From Imperialibacter sp965651695 (GTDB lineage: Bacteria; Bacteroidota; Bacteroidia; Cytophagales; Cyclobacteriaceae), in the NCBI GenBank assembly GCA_965651695.1, contig CBFGTI010000005.1:15057-79056 (forward strand): a stretch of DNA of 64,000 nucleotides, read 5' to 3'. The translations under genes and the position numbers were made by a program. Shown one piece after another: positions 16,674 through 24,511 of this stretch. Numbering within the stretch: position 1 is the stretch's first letter; each line of letters opens with the position of its first letter. Below the pieces are notes generated by a model, which searched no databases, was not told where the DNA came from, and saw only the letters and a list, made by a program, of their open reading frames with translations.

Positions 16674-18308
16674 TCAGTCCTTTTTTTCGCCGGGCGTGAT
16701 ACTCGATTTCAGGCCCGAAAACAGCGACTCCCACCAATAGTTAAAAATTGATTTCTTTCGGTTGCGCTCGGCAGCAATTTTGCCCGTGCGGAATTTCTCC
16801 CCCGGCGAATTATCCGTTTTGGCCACGAACGAATTAACGAGCCATGTGCCGATGTCTTCGCCTATGTCGCTCACAAACCCGTTTCCCTGCCTGTCGAGCA
16901 GTTTCACCTTCAGGCCGCTGTAGGCAAATCTTGCTTCACCGTCCGATTTGTCGTCGTCGTAGGTGAACTCAAACTCGAGCTTGTCCACCACGCCCGACTC
17001 AATGGTTACACCGGCGGAGTGCTGCAGTATGGTATTTAAGCTTTTCATCTCAATTTTGCCAAGTGTGCCGTAGGTTACGTGCTGGCCGGCACCCTGCTGC
17101 AGTGGAATTTTAAAAAGAGCATCAAGCCTTCCCTCGCCCATCACCAATGCGGTGGCCTCCATGGTGGCCACCACGGCGGAGTCGTTGCGGATAGGCGTAA
17201 TTTTTGCCTCCAATTCCTTAAAAGACACATGTCCCGGCTCATTGCCCTTTTCCGCGTATTCCTCATAAACCACCTCGCTTTGGGTTAGCACTGTGGTGTC
17301 GATGATGAGCGTGAACGGGATCTGCCGCAGCATTTGATACGGCATTGGCCGGTCGGCCCTGTCGGGAAACGGCCACCTTTTGTCTTTGAAAACGTGCCCA
17401 TTAAAGCCCTCAATCTCCAGCAAAGGGATCTTCACCACCCCATCCCCAAAGGCTCGCTTCGGGTTTGCAATTTTTGCGTTTATCTGTCTGATTTCCATCG
17501 ACAGCCAATCGACCTGATGCCCCTTGATCTCACTTAGCTCGTACTTGTCGTACAACGAGTAAATCCTGACACCCGAAAATGCCAGCTCTCCCGAGGGGAA
17601 GCTAAATGCCGTGGTGTCGGTGCCCACAGCTGTTACTCCACCTTCGGTATAGAATGTAGCCTCGAACAGGCGTACCGTGGAGGTATCCGCCTCCAGGGGG
17701 AAGTCCTCAAAGCCGCCGAATCCCAGGTCGTTGCCACCGGCGTCGAAGTTGGTTTCAAACACCTTTCGCCCATTCCTAACCCATTCAAATCGCCCGTTGC
17801 TGATGCCAAGGCTCCCTACGTAGAAAGTGAGACTATCGGAATTGTCAGCTTCACTTTTCAAGGTCACGGACCGGGTCGCCGACCGGGTCGCCGACCGGGT
17901 ACTGTCTGTTTGGGTAGTAAGCATTGCCAGGGTAATGTTGGGGCGCTCGATCGAGACGTCGTCAATTCTCACTTCGTCGCTAAAAAGCAGCGCCAGCAGG
18001 CCAAGGCCCGAGAACTCAATACGCTCGGCCGTGAAGTGTGGGAGTAGCAGCAGGCTGTCGTGAATGTGGATGTAAGTGCTGTCGTTGCTGAAAAGCTGTA
18101 AATTGTTGAGCGCTACCGCCGGAGGGAAAAAGCGCACATCGGGGTTATCATGTTTTACTTGATACTTGCCACTGGTAGCTGATTGCACCAACGTAGCTAT
18201 TTTGGCTGACACGTAGCTATCGGCCCGGGAAGACACCACCGCCACACCCACCCCCAAAAGAACGGCGATAATAGCAACGGAGGTCCTTACATTAACTTTT
18301 TTTGTCAT
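16674..18308 (-). CDS. AsmA/DUF748-like envelope protein
   Basis: This 544-residue protein has an N-terminal anchor (VAIIAVLLGVGVAVVSSRAD, about residues 11-30). A beta-rich body follows with AsmA-type segments such as PAVALNNLQLFSND and HFTAERIEFSGLGLLALLFS plus VSIERPNITLAML. The C-terminus carries an amphipathic segment (FNYWWESLFSGLKSSI) like that of the DUF748 gene at 15567-16637. Residues about 136-147 are a low-complexity TRSATRSATRSV tract encoded by a 12-base tandem repeat (17869-17900). It is probably a periplasm-spanning bridge protein, but the exact family is uncertain. It follows the small membrane-protein gene at 18397-18543, separated by a terminator. Confidence 0.7.
   Translation of the reverse strand: MTKKVNVRTSVAIIAVLLGVGVAVVSSRADSYVSAKIATLVQSATSGKYQVKHDNPDVRFFPPAVALNNLQLFSNDSTYIHIHDSLLLLPHFTAERIEFSGLGLLALLFSDEVRIDDVSIERPNITLAMLTTQTDSTRSATRSATRSVTLKSEADNSDSLTFYVGSLGISNGRFEWVRNGRKVFETNFDAGGNDLGFGGFEDFPLEADTSTVRLFEATFYTEGGVTAVGTDTTAFSFPSGELAFSGVRIYSLYDKYELSEIKGHQVDWLSMEIRQINAKIANPKRAFGDGVVKIPLLEIEGFNGHVFKDKRWPFPDRADRPMPYQMLRQIPFTLIIDTTVLTQSEVVYEEYAEKGNEPGHVSFKELEAKITPIRNDSAVVATMEATALVMGEGRLDALFKIPLQQGAGQHVTYGTLGKIEMKSLNTILQHSAGVTIESGVVDKLEFEFTYDDDKSDGEARFAYSGLKVKLLDRQGNGFVSDIGEDIGTWLVNSFVAKTDNSPGEKFRTGKIAAERNRKKSIFNYWWESLFSGLKSSITPGEKKD
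17869..17900 (-). repeat. In-frame 12-base tandem repeat
   Basis: The unit GACCGGGTCGCC occurs twice in full and once in part. It encodes repeated SATR in the AsmA-like protein. Gain or loss of units would keep the frame. Confidence 0.8.
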
Positions 18309-18337
18309 GCTTTTATGTTGTACGGCAAGGCAGGCAT

Positions 18338-18366
18338 AAAAAAAGGAGGCTGTTAGATAAGCCTCC
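18338..18366 (-). terminator. Rho-independent terminator (minus strand)
   Basis: On the minus strand, GGAGGC and GCCTCC arms around a 10-base loop are followed by seven T residues. It ends the transcript of the small gene at 18397-18543, just before the next minus-strand gene at 18308. Confidence 0.85.
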
Positions 18367-18396
18367 TGTGAGAATCTATTTAATTAACTGGGTAGT

Positions 18397-18543
18397 TTAT
18401 CGTCCTCGGATCAACCGAAATAACACCGCAATCACTGCAAAGACCAGGAGTATATGTATCAAGCTTCCAATACTGAAAACAAAAACCCCTAAAACCCAAC
18501 CAATCAGCAGGATAACAGCTATCAAATAAAGCAGATCACTCAT
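18397..18543 (-). CDS. lmo0937-type small membrane protein
   Basis: A 48-residue protein starting MSDLLYLIAVILLIGWVLGV and ending FRLIRGR. It has two hydrophobic helices separated by a short SIGSLIHI turn. This is the pattern of the lmo0937 family (DUF5670): tiny stress-linked membrane proteins with a short linker and a C-terminal LIRGR-like basic end. It is too short for usual gene-finding cut-offs. It has its own terminator downstream (18338-18366) and a palindrome of the stress family upstream (18638-18655). Confidence 0.85.
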   Translation of the reverse strand: MSDLLYLIAVILLIGWVLGVFVFSIGSLIHILLVFAVIAVLFRLIRGR

Positions 18544-18637
18544 GGTTCTAAAATCAGGCGTTGATGATGTGCCTCTGCCTAAGGAAAAAGTCGTGCCTAT
18601 CGAAAAAAATGGGTTTCTACGGGATTTTCAATGTCAT

Positions 18638-18655
18638 TGGGGAAAATTATCCACA
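18638..18655 (-). promoter_or_regulatory. Stress-regulon palindrome facing the lmo0937-type gene
   Basis: On the minus strand TGTGGA-N6-TCCCCA, about 95 bases upstream of the start at 18543. Its centre is 24 bases from that of the next site. Confidence 0.55.
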
Positions 18656-18661
18656 ATCATG

Positions 18662-18679
18662 TGTAGAATTTTCTCCCCA
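18662..18679 (+). promoter_or_regulatory. Stress-regulon palindrome facing the response regulator gene
   Basis: TGTAGA-N6-TCCCCA followed by ACTGCC on the plus strand. It is very similar to the site at 3451. Confidence 0.55.
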
Positions 18680-18900
18680 ACTGCCTTCCACAGTTTTAAT
18701 CCGGCCTCGGAATGAGGGCATTAGATTTTGGTATGATTATTAGTTAATACACCCCGTTGACAAAGAACAGAATATTCGAGAAGCCGATTCCTCATAGTAA
18801 AATGCACAAGATGTGGAGCTATCGGGGTTATAAATTGTTTGGAGTTAAAATTATTCACGGTTCCCGGTTCGCCTGGAGTTTTTTTATAAATGCTTTGTTA

Positions 18901-19260
18901 ATGAGAATTTTAATAGTCGATGATGAACAGGAAATCTGTTTGCTTCTCCGTCAGCTTTTAAAAAAAATGGGAGTAGACGCCGAGGTCGCGCATACAATAT
19001 CAGGCGGATTGGAAACGTTTTCCACATATCATTATGATGTTGTCTTCCTGGACATTAATTTACCTGATGGAAGTGGGCTTGACTTGATACCGAAGCTCAA
19101 AGCAGTAAATCCCGATACCAAAATTATTGTGATTAGTGCTTACACTTCCAAAACTGAAGTGAAGAAAGCGGTGGATATGGGGATATATCAGTTTGTGGGT
19201 AAACCCTTCTCCAAAAACACAATTTCTGTGATAATTCAAAACATTCGTGACCACAGTTGA
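18901..19260 (+). CDS. Single-domain response regulator
   Basis: The start at 18901 (MRILIVDDEQEI) puts the acidic pocket at the usual place. Residues: DDE at 7-9, phosphoacceptor Asp in VVFLDINLPDGSG (about 53), Ser in VISAY (about 80), Lys in VGKPF (about 102). At 119 residues it is a CheY-like stand-alone receiver with no output domain. It is followed after 21 bases by the NtrC-type regulator, so the two are probably cotranscribed and belong to one phosphorelay with the kinase at 20871-22346. The longer frame from 18757 would add residues not seen in receivers. Confidence 0.93.
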   Translation: MRILIVDDEQEICLLLRQLLKKMGVDAEVAHTISGGLETFSTYHYDVVFLDINLPDGSGLDLIPKLKAVNPDTKIIVISAYTSKTEVKKAVDMGIYQFVGKPFSKNTISVIIQNIRDHS

Positions 19261-19281
19261 TCTAAAACCAGGCGTGCGTAT

Positions 19282-20673
19282 ATGGAACGAATTTTAGTAA
19301 TAGACGATGATTTTGACATTTGCCATCTTCTCAAAAAGTTTCTTCAAAAGAATGGTTACGATACCGAATATGCTCTAAACGGACAAGAGGGCGTTCAACT
19401 TCTCAAAAAGGAAAGCTTCAACCTGATACTGTGCGACTATAAGTTACCCGATTCCAACGGGATAGAGATACTTCAAAAAATCAAAATCCTCAACCCATCG
19501 GCTGCGGTAATTATAATCACCGGCTATTCCGATGTTAAAACCGCCGTAGAAACGCTCAGGCACGGTGCATTCGACTACGTAACCAAGCCGCTGTACCCCG
19601 ATGAAATACTGGTGACCATACAAAACGCCATTAAAAGTAAATCGGCAGCAAAAGAATACCCCACTACCGTCCCGGCTGCTACCCGGCATCATGCCGAGGT
19701 AAAAAATTCACGGTCGTTTATATTCGGAAAAAGCGTACAGGCCGAGCTGGTACAAAAGCACATAGACCTGATAGCCCCCACCGATATGTCGGTGATAATT
19801 ACCGGTGAAACCGGTACAGGCAAAGAGTTTGTGGCCAATGCCATTCACCAGAAAAGCAAAAGAAAAAACGGACCTTTTGTTGCAATCGACTGCGGCGCTA
19901 TTCCCAAGGACCTTGCCGGGTCGGAGCTATTTGGCCACGTAAAGGGCGCATTTACCGGCGCTTTGGCCGACAAAAAAGGGAGCTTTGAGATGGCTGACGG
20001 CGGAACGCTCTTCCTCGACGAAATTGGCAACCTTTCGTACGACAACCAGGTAAAGCTGCTGCGGGTGCTACAGGAGCGCCAGATAAAGCGAGTGGGTGGC
20101 AATAAAGATATACCTATAGACGTGCGGGTGCTGGTAGCAACTAACGAAAATCTGAAAGATGCCACCCGCGAAGGCCGCTTTCGGGAAGATATCTATCACC
20201 GGCTCAATGAGTTTTGCATAGACCTGCCCCCGCTTCGGGAAAGAAGGGAGGATATTGAAATTTTCGCCGAACATTTCCTTGCCCTGGCAAATTCCACGCT
20301 CAACAAATCGGTGCTGGGCTTTGACGAACAAGCAAGGCAACACCTGAAGGAATACTACTGGCACGGCAACCTGAGAGAGCTGCAGAATGTGATAAAACGG
20401 GCTGTATTGCTATGCCAGAAGGACTTTATATCTCCTACGTGCCTGCCGGAGGAGATTGTAAACCCCGAGGTAAATGGGTTTACCGACCAGAAAAGCATGC
20501 TCGTACCCAACTCCGACGACCTGAAATCTGCCTCAGAAAATGCTGAGCGGATTGCCATCATGAATACATTAAAAAAAGTAGGATACAACAAAACCAAGGC
20601 TGCTCATGCATTGAACATCGACAGGAAAACGCTCTACAATAAGCTGAAGGCCTACGATATCAATTATAAGTAG
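19282..20673 (+). CDS. Sigma-54-dependent NtrC-family response regulator
   Basis: The order of domains is a receiver (about 1-120, phosphoacceptor in LILCDYKLPDSNG at about 53), an AAA+ domain (about 150-390) and a Fis-type HTH (about 420-463, TKAAHALNIDRKTLYNKLKA). The AAA+ part shows Walker A GETGTGKE, the sigma-54 contact loop GAFTGA, Walker B GGTLFLDEIG and the arginine-finger region LRERREDIE. It should activate sigma-54 promoters after phosphorylation. It lies 21 bases after a stand-alone receiver and about 200 bases before a kinase gene. Targets are unknown. The palindromes nearby do not match the GG-N10-GC sigma-54 pattern. Confidence 0.96.
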   Translation: MERILVIDDDFDICHLLKKFLQKNGYDTEYALNGQEGVQLLKKESFNLILCDYKLPDSNGIEILQKIKILNPSAAVIIITGYSDVKTAVETLRHGAFDYVTKPLYPDEILVTIQNAIKSKSAAKEYPTTVPAATRHHAEVKNSRSFIFGKSVQAELVQKHIDLIAPTDMSVIITGETGTGKEFVANAIHQKSKRKNGPFVAIDCGAIPKDLAGSELFGHVKGAFTGALADKKGSFEMADGGTLFLDEIGNLSYDNQVKLLRVLQERQIKRVGGNKDIPIDVRVLVATNENLKDATREGRFREDIYHRLNEFCIDLPPLRERREDIEIFAEHFLALANSTLNKSVLGFDEQARQHLKEYYWHGNLRELQNVIKRAVLLCQKDFISPTCLPEEIVNPEVNGFTDQKSMLVPNSDDLKSASENAERIAIMNTLKKVGYNKTKAAHALNIDRKTLYNKLKAYDINYK

Positions 20674-20870
20674 TGTTCGCATTCATGCATCAAGTTCTTT
20701 TTTTGCAAGCATTTGTGCCCCCTGCCCTATTGTTAATGACTGGTACTTTCATTGCCCACCGGCTATTCCTTTTATTCCCGGCGGCATTCTGCTCCCACAT
20801 TTTCAAAAAGCAGGCTACTCAGGTGCTTCCGGTCCAGCGCTTATTGTGAGCCCAATTAACTGTTGGTAAT

Positions 20871-22346
20871 ATGGATAAACTGCCCGAAAATGAAGTAATA
20901 AAAATCCTCCTTGTGGATGACGACGAAGATGATATAATTCTCACGAAGGACATACTCGACGACATGGAGCAGTTCGACTACCATCTTGACTCGACTATGC
21001 GATACGACGACGCTTTCGACCAAATACTTAAACATGAGCACGACATATACCTTGTCGACTACAGGCTTGGCAAAAAAGATGGCATAAGGCTGATAAAGGA
21101 AGTGCTGGCTTATAACAGTACCCTGCCCATTATCTTGCTTACTGGCAAAGGCGACAAAAACGTTGATCTGAAAGCCATGCAGGAGGGTGCCTCCGACTTT
21201 TTGGTGAAAGGGGAAATAACGCCTCAGCTGCTGGAGAGAAGCATTCGGTATGCGATAAAAAATGCCGAGGCTTTCCGGAAGGTGAAAGAAAGCGAGAATA
21301 AGTTCAGGCAGCTTTTCGAGCGGTCGATCGACTCCATTTACGTTACCAGCATCGACCACGTATTTGAAGATGTGAACCCCGCCCTCCTGGAGTTGCTGAA
21401 ATACGCCTACGACGACATTGTAGGCACTGCTATGTCGCGCCTCTTCAACAACCCCGACGACTTTCACTCTTTTACCGACACGCTGATAAAGGATGGCGGC
21501 CAGATACGTGACTTCGAAACCGAGCTGGTGGCAAAAGACGGTAAAGTACACTGCTGCCTGCTGGCTTCGGTACCGCTTACAAATGCCCAGGGTGTGGTCA
21601 TTGGCTTTCAGGGGATTATTCACGATATCACCATGAGAAAGCGGGCTGAAAAGCAGCTGATAGCCGCCGAGCGCCTTTCAATGACCGGTAAAATTGCGCG
21701 AAGTATCGCACACGAGGTGAGGAATCCGCTTACAAACCTCGGCCTGGCAGTGGAGCAGCTCCAGGACGAGCTGACGCTGGAAAACGAAGATGCCAAGCTC
21801 TACTTCGATATTATTAAAAGAAACTCCGAAAGAATTGACCAGCTTATTAGCGAAATGCTTAATTCCTCGCGCCCCCGGGAGCTCAACCGGGCCGGCCACT
21901 CGCTAAACGAACTGGCAACCAACGCCCTGGAGCTTGTTAAAGACAGGCTGATTTTAAAGGAAATGAGGGTACATACCGGGCTCGACGACTCACTGCCGCC
22001 GGTGTTTATCGATATGGAGAAGATGAAAATAGCCGTGGTTAACATCCTCGTAAATGCTATTGAAGCCATGGAAGAAAAAAAAGGGCTGCTTACGTTGTCC
22101 ACCACACATAACCGCGAGTATGCTGTGCTTTCGATAAAAGACAATGGCACCGGAATTTCGGAGGAAGACCTGACGAAACTGTTCGATCCATTCTATACAA
22201 AAAAACAAGGTGGCATGGGCCTGGGGCTTACCTCCACACACAATATTGTGCACGGCCACAGCGGCTCCATTGAGGTTGAAAGCAAGTTTGGCGAAGGTAC
22301 CACTTTCTCCATCTCGCTTCCGCTCTTCCGCGGCAGCCAAAAGTGA
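20871..22346 (+). CDS. Soluble hybrid histidine kinase: receiver-PAS-HisKA-HATPase
   Basis: The N-terminal receiver (about 10-130) has acidic pocket DDDEDD, Asp in IYLVDYRLGKKDG (about 63) and Lys in VKGE. A PAS domain follows (about 145-260, KFRQLFERSIDSIYV). The HisKA H-box is IAHEVRNPLTN (about 282). The ATPase domain has an N-box VNILVNAIEAME, a G1 box DNGTGIS and a G2 box GGMGLGLTSTHNIV. No membrane segment is visible, so it senses cytosolic signals through PAS. Phosphate could go to the receivers encoded just upstream. Ends SLPLFRGSQK. Confidence 0.95.
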   Translation: MDKLPENEVIKILLVDDDEDDIILTKDILDDMEQFDYHLDSTMRYDDAFDQILKHEHDIYLVDYRLGKKDGIRLIKEVLAYNSTLPIILLTGKGDKNVDLKAMQEGASDFLVKGEITPQLLERSIRYAIKNAEAFRKVKESENKFRQLFERSIDSIYVTSIDHVFEDVNPALLELLKYAYDDIVGTAMSRLFNNPDDFHSFTDTLIKDGGQIRDFETELVAKDGKVHCCLLASVPLTNAQGVVIGFQGIIHDITMRKRAEKQLIAAERLSMTGKIARSIAHEVRNPLTNLGLAVEQLQDELTLENEDAKLYFDIIKRNSERIDQLISEMLNSSRPRELNRAGHSLNELATNALELVKDRLILKEMRVHTGLDDSLPPVFIDMEKMKIAVVNILVNAIEAMEEKKGLLTLSTTHNREYAVLSIKDNGTGISEEDLTKLFDPFYTKKQGGMGLGLTSTHNIVHGHSGSIEVESKFGEGTTFSISLPLFRGSQK

Positions 22347-22649
22347 AGTTTACCCCTTCGAAAACCCCTGCCCCACAGTTTGCCTGGCGCGAGCTATCTT
22401 GCATTAGTACTTCCTGCAATAACCCGGAAAAAACTAAAATAAACTTCTATAATTACTATTTTTTCTTGAAATATTCCAATTTTACCCACTTTGCCCGCTG
22501 GGGAAATTTTTTCCTCACCTGCTTCTTCTTGTGAGTATTTATCTCAACAAAGACTGGGTAAAAAACCCATTATTACGATCGAATGGCAAATGGCATTCTA
22601 TATGTATAGCTCCCTGGCAGAAACACTGCATTTTTAAAATATATCAGTC
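22347..22649. other. Intergenic region upstream of the DUF2383 gene
   Basis: About 300 AT-rich bases with no plausible gene. They contain the palindrome at 22499-22517. Confidence 0.5.
22499..22517 (+). promoter_or_regulatory. Stress-regulon palindrome upstream of the DUF2383 gene
   Basis: TGGGGA-N7-TCCTCA followed by CCTGC. The spacer is one base longer than in most copies, and the flank matches those at 2622 and 14180. It lies about 130 bases upstream of the start. Confidence 0.5.
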
Positions 22650-23105
22650 ATGAGTTACGAACAAGATCTAATACACAGTCTCAATGACCTCATTGAGAAG
22701 AACTACGATGCAAAGAAGGGGTTTGAAAATGCCTCTGAAAATATCTTCGATCAAAACCTGAAGGAATTCTTTGCATCCTGCGCAAGACAACGCTTTCAAT
22801 TTATACAGGGGCTCAACAGGGAAATAATCCGCCTGGGGGGCTATCCGGAAGGCTTAAGACTGAATGAGGAAGTGCACATGACATGGATGGATATTAGAAG
22901 TGCTTTGGCCAACTACAACGAGAACAAAGTATTGAAGGAGTGCATAAGAGGAGAAATGGCGGCACTGGACGAGTACCGCGAAATAGCAGAGACACGGTCG
23001 TTGCCCCTTACCACCAGAAACCTGATCGAGATACAGATGGCGGCCATACAGGAGCGCATCAACTCCCTGAAACTGCTGGTAAAGCAATATGCCATGGCCA
23101 GCTGA
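22650..23105 (+). CDS. DUF2383 / PA2169-family four-helix-bundle protein
   Basis: This 151-residue helical protein opens LIHSLNDLIEKNYDAKKGFE, has a central HMTWMDIRSAL helix, and carries GEMAALDEYREIAE in the third helix. The pattern is that of the ferritin-like PA2169/DUF2383 family, which is strongly linked to stress clusters with CsbD and YtxH. The conserved Glu/Asp/His residues (EEVHM, GEMAALDEY) could form a metal site, but that is inference. It is monocistronic: a palindrome lies upstream and a strong terminator at 23137-23171 downstream. Confidence 0.88.
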   Translation: MSYEQDLIHSLNDLIEKNYDAKKGFENASENIFDQNLKEFFASCARQRFQFIQGLNREIIRLGGYPEGLRLNEEVHMTWMDIRSALANYNENKVLKECIRGEMAALDEYREIAETRSLPLTTRNLIEIQMAAIQERINSLKLLVKQYAMAS

Positions 23106-23136
23106 AATTAGTTTAATAGTTATTTCTGATACAATG

Positions 23137-23171
23137 AGAGGTTAGTCTTGCAGCGATTAACCTCTTTTTTG
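23137..23171 (+). terminator. Rho-independent terminator after the DUF2383 gene
   Basis: Eight-base arms AGAGGTTA and TAACCTCT around a 13-base loop are followed by a run of T residues. Confidence 0.85.
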
Positions 23172-23274
23172 TTACAAATAGATTACTGGGCCAAACACCG
23201 GAAGCTCCGGGAACAGGGGCGACAAATACGACAATAGATAGCTTAATCGTTAAACGTATAATTCTCGTCACAAT

Positions 23275-23293
23275 TCTGGAAATATATTCTACA
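23275..23293 (+). promoter_or_regulatory. Stress-regulon-like palindrome upstream of the DUF1328 gene
   Basis: TCTGGA-N7-TCTACA, a looser copy with one mismatch in the left arm and a seven-base spacer. It is about 100 bases before the start at 23393. Confidence 0.4.
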
Positions 23294-23392
23294 ACATGGA
23301 TACGGATCGAATGAAAATTGCTCACAAAGTTGCCAAAATCAACGTGGCAAGGTTTTTAAACCTCCTATCGTGTTTCACCAAAATATAATATC

Positions 23393-23557
23393 ATGTTACG
23401 TTGGACTCTAATATTTCTAGTAATCGCCCTGATAGCGGCCGTCTTCGGATTCGGGGGCATTGCCGCAGGCGCAGCATCTATAGCTAAAATCATTTTCTAC
23501 ATTTTCCTGGTACTATTGGTTATTTCATTAATCCTCGGCCTGTTCCGAAGAACGTGA
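23393..23557 (+). CDS. DUF1328 (YtjA-like) small membrane protein
   Basis: A 54-residue protein, MLRWTLIFLVIALIAAVFGF, then GGIAAGAASIAKIIFYIFLV and a basic end LFRRT. This is a full match to the pattern of DUF1328/YtjA proteins: Trp near the start, FGFGGIA turn, and two membrane helices. The family's role is unknown; it often sits in stress gene clusters. The gene is too short for common cut-offs but is clearly real. It lies about 180 bases upstream of mlaE, with another palindrome between them. Confidence 0.9.
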   Translation: MLRWTLIFLVIALIAAVFGFGGIAAGAASIAKIIFYIFLVLLVISLILGLFRRT

Positions 23558-23594
23558 CGCTTTAATGCAGAATAACACGATATTATCTGGCAGA

Positions 23595-23612
23595 TGTAGA
23601 GCGTGCTCTACA
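23595..23612 (+). promoter_or_regulatory. Perfect palindrome upstream of mlaE
   Basis: TGTAGAGC-GT-GCTCTACA is an 8-base perfect inverted repeat. Read as TGTAGA-N6-TCTACA it fits the same 18-base architecture as the other sites. It is followed by a further half-site-like ATTCTACAGG and lies about 125 bases before the mlaE start. Confidence 0.5.
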
Positions 23613-23737
23613 ATTCTACAGGAATTGCAGCCAGACTGAAGCAAGCTCATTTGGGGGTTATCATTGAAAATGAGGCCTGCCAAGAGTATCTCCGGTCTGG
23701 CATATTTTATGAAACCCTATCTCCCAAACGACCAATT

Positions 23738-24511
23738 ATGGATGCTGATTCTTTAAAACTGAAGACAAGGCGAGGGCTTGTGGCGCTGGCCAGGTTCTAC
23801 CAGTTTTCACTTAAAGTGGTCAAGAGTTTCTCTCAGGCGGCACTGGAGTGGAAAGAAATTCTAAACCAGTGCTTCAGAGTTGGCAACAAATCTTTGTTTC
23901 TGATTACGTTTACAGCCTTTATCGCCGGTATTGTTTTTACCAAGCAATCACGGCCGTCGTTGCAGTCGTTCGGGGCCGAGTCGTGGCTCCCATCGCTTGT
24001 AGCTATTGCCATTGTGCGGTCTCTGGGCCCGTTAATCACAGCGCTTATCTGCGCAGGCAAGCTGGGGTCCAACATCGGGGCGGAGTTGGGGAGTATGCGG
24101 GTAACAGAGCAGATAGACGCTATGGAGGTATCAGGCACACGGCCATTTAGCTACCTCATCACCTCCAGGGTGGTAGCTACCACGCTAATGCTTCCGGTAT
24201 TGGTTGTGTTTGCCGACGTGGTGGCGCTGCTGGGCTCGTTTATGCTGGTAAACATCCTCAACAACACAAGCTTTACCCAGTTTGCCAACGAAGTAATCGT
24301 GTCCATCACCTTTCTGGATGTGTTCTCCTCGCTGGTAAAATCAGCCTTCTTTGGCCTGGCTATTGGCCTCATGGCCTGCTACCACGGCTACCATGCCAGC
24401 AAAGGCACCATTGGTGTAGGCATAGCGGCCAATTCGGCGGTGGTAAGCGGCCTGGTGTCCATTTTCGTAATCGACCTCATTGGTCTTCAGTTTTTAAATC
24501 TCTTCAGATAA
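23738..24511 (+). CDS. mlaE: MlaE-family lipid ABC transporter permease
   Basis: The start at 23738 (MDADSLKLKTRRGLVALARF) is preferred; the longer frame from 23603 has a low-quality extension that runs over the palindrome. The 257-residue permease has the MlaE signature: LITFTAFIAGIVFTKQSRP, then SLGPLITALICAGKLGSNIGAE and MRVTEQIDAMEVSG (coupling region), and the C-terminal helices KSAFFGLAIGLMACYHGY and GVGIAANSAVV. It forms the inner-membrane channel for phospholipid movement between membranes. Its stop shares one base with the mlaF start (TAATG). Confidence 0.95.
   Translation: MDADSLKLKTRRGLVALARFYQFSLKVVKSFSQAALEWKEILNQCFRVGNKSLFLITFTAFIAGIVFTKQSRPSLQSFGAESWLPSLVAIAIVRSLGPLITALICAGKLGSNIGAELGSMRVTEQIDAMEVSGTRPFSYLITSRVVATTLMLPVLVVFADVVALLGSFMLVNILNNTSFTQFANEVIVSITFLDVFSSLVKSAFFGLAIGLMACYHGYHASKGTIGVGIAANSAVVSGLVSIFVIDLIGLQFLNLFR

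Larger units (their letters stand above)
18544..18900. other. Divergent intergenic region with two facing operators
   Basis: About 357 bases between the small membrane-protein gene (minus) and the response regulator (plus). It contains two copies of the stress palindrome, described separately, and no convincing ORF. A 48-codon in-frame extension of the response regulator exists (from 18757) but lies outside the receiver domain. Confidence 0.6.

Noticed and set aside
18757..18900. 48-residue N-terminal extension of the response regulator
   Set aside because: Receivers start at the acidic pocket; the extension has no such homology.
20856..21623. 255-residue minus-strand open frame
   Set aside because: Antisense to the kinase gene, whose receiver and PAS motifs are clear.
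23603..23737. 45-residue N-terminal extension of MlaE
   Set aside because: It overlaps the palindrome and has no MlaE-like sequence; the ATG at 23738 fits the family.
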